Positions 63,851-64,000 of a DNA stretch of 64,000 bases are shown piece after piece. How positions within the stretch are numbered: position 1 is the stretch's first letter; every line of letters begins with the position of its first letter. The stretch is from Thereva unica (lineage: Eukaryota; Arthropoda; Insecta; Diptera; Therevidae). The translations under genes were made by a program, and so were the position numbers. The DNA lies in the NCBI GenBank assembly GCA_949987705.1, contig OX465281.1:144729395-144793394 (forward strand), written 5' to 3'. The notes below the pieces were generated by a model. It saw only the letters and a program-made list of their open reading frames with translations. It did not search any database and was not told where the DNA came from.

Positions 63851-64000
63851 CTGAGCCAGAACGTATAGAATCTTGTTTCTTCTTGAGATGCTTTCTGAAT
63901 GTTACCATAAGAATTTCTTTTTTGTTTTTTATTTCCTTAACAGGTTTATGAAAAACTTCGCTGAGACGACTCCAAGCATCGCCTACTTTCTTTTTATCTT
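63851..64000 (-). CDS. Harbinger MADF-BESS protein, first visible exon (partial)
   Basis: The minus frame enters from the window edge: GDAWSRLSEVFHKPVKEIKN, EILMVTFRKHLKKKQDSIRS. This is the second half of a MADF (Myb/SANT-like in Adf-1) DNA-binding domain. Donor GGCTCAG|GTATAA at 63851. One nucleotide is carried into exon B. Confidence 0.8.

Larger units (their letters stand above)
55735..64000. mobile_element. PIF/Harbinger transposon, right end beyond window
   Basis: Carries a Harbinger transposase on the plus strand and a MADF-BESS protein on the minus strand, the usual two-gene set. The left boundary, about TTGCCGGATCCACACG at 55732, is a guess from where the repeat ends. The right end lies past 64000 because the MADF first exon is still open there. 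It contains a Helitron (56494-58471), a small MITE and the long-TIR element 60538-63794 as later insertions. Confidence 0.7.

Overview
The window looks like repeat-dense, AT-rich arthropod DNA, most likely from an insect. The evidence is the mix of mobile elements: BEL/Pao, an errantivirus-type Gypsy element, LOA-type and jockey-superfamily LINEs, mariner and Tc1, PIF/Harbinger with a MADF-BESS partner, Helitron and Helentron-like elements, Transib-like elements, and a Polinton/Maverick. There is no bacterial-style gene organisation. I could not identify any single-copy host gene with certainty. One short spliced-looking exon at 9916-10143 is the only candidate. Identifications rest on reading motifs by eye, not on database searches.

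Layout. 1-3030: 3' end of a BEL/Pao element. 3052-4678: Helentron-like (HINE) element with ~140-bp internal tandem repeats. 4681-6722: decayed LINE carrying a tRNA-derived SINE. 6750-12260: gene-poor DNA with several MITEs and a strong palindrome. 12270-22131: a decayed Polinton with a BIR-domain gene nearby, integrase, packaging ATPase, a small basic protein, a 212-aa protein and a capsid-like fragment. It is broken by two copies of one LINE family and by a pogo-like element. 22134-29923: a rearranged mariner split by a young full-length errantivirus-type LTR element (22656-29653; LTRs differ by one indel by eye, CGCG target duplication, env internally deleted). 29924-32009: a repeat family with long inverted arms. 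32601-36195: a Tc1-like element split by a Transib-like element and a LINE copy.

36344-37098: Helitron remnant. 37195-40260: Tc1 fragment split by a second Transib-like element, whose own left terminus is split by a second HINE. 40807-41578: more of the inverted-arm repeat. 41640-41912: Copia fragment. 42016-44496: two LINE fragments. 46598-52297: an apparently intact LOA-type LINE (47071-52207) inside an older LINE copy. 52759-55731: MITE, P-like fragment, and a ~0.69-kb repeat inverted relative to 45046-45738. 55735-64000: a PIF/Harbinger element whose transposase gene (+) and MADF-BESS gene (-) interdigitate. It also contains a Helitron (56494-58471) and a long-TIR element with a Cys-rich protein (60538-63794).

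Order of events. Nesting gives relative ages in several places: Tc1 fragment before Transib before HINE; older LINE before LOA LINE; Polinton before LINE, pogo and mariner; mariner before errantivirus. The two families most likely to have moved recently are the errantivirus-type element and the LOA LINE. A separate theme is shared ends: the SINE at 5584-6040 has the same 3' tail as the LINE family with copies at 13073, 17266, 35051 and 46598, which suggests that this LINE mobilised it.
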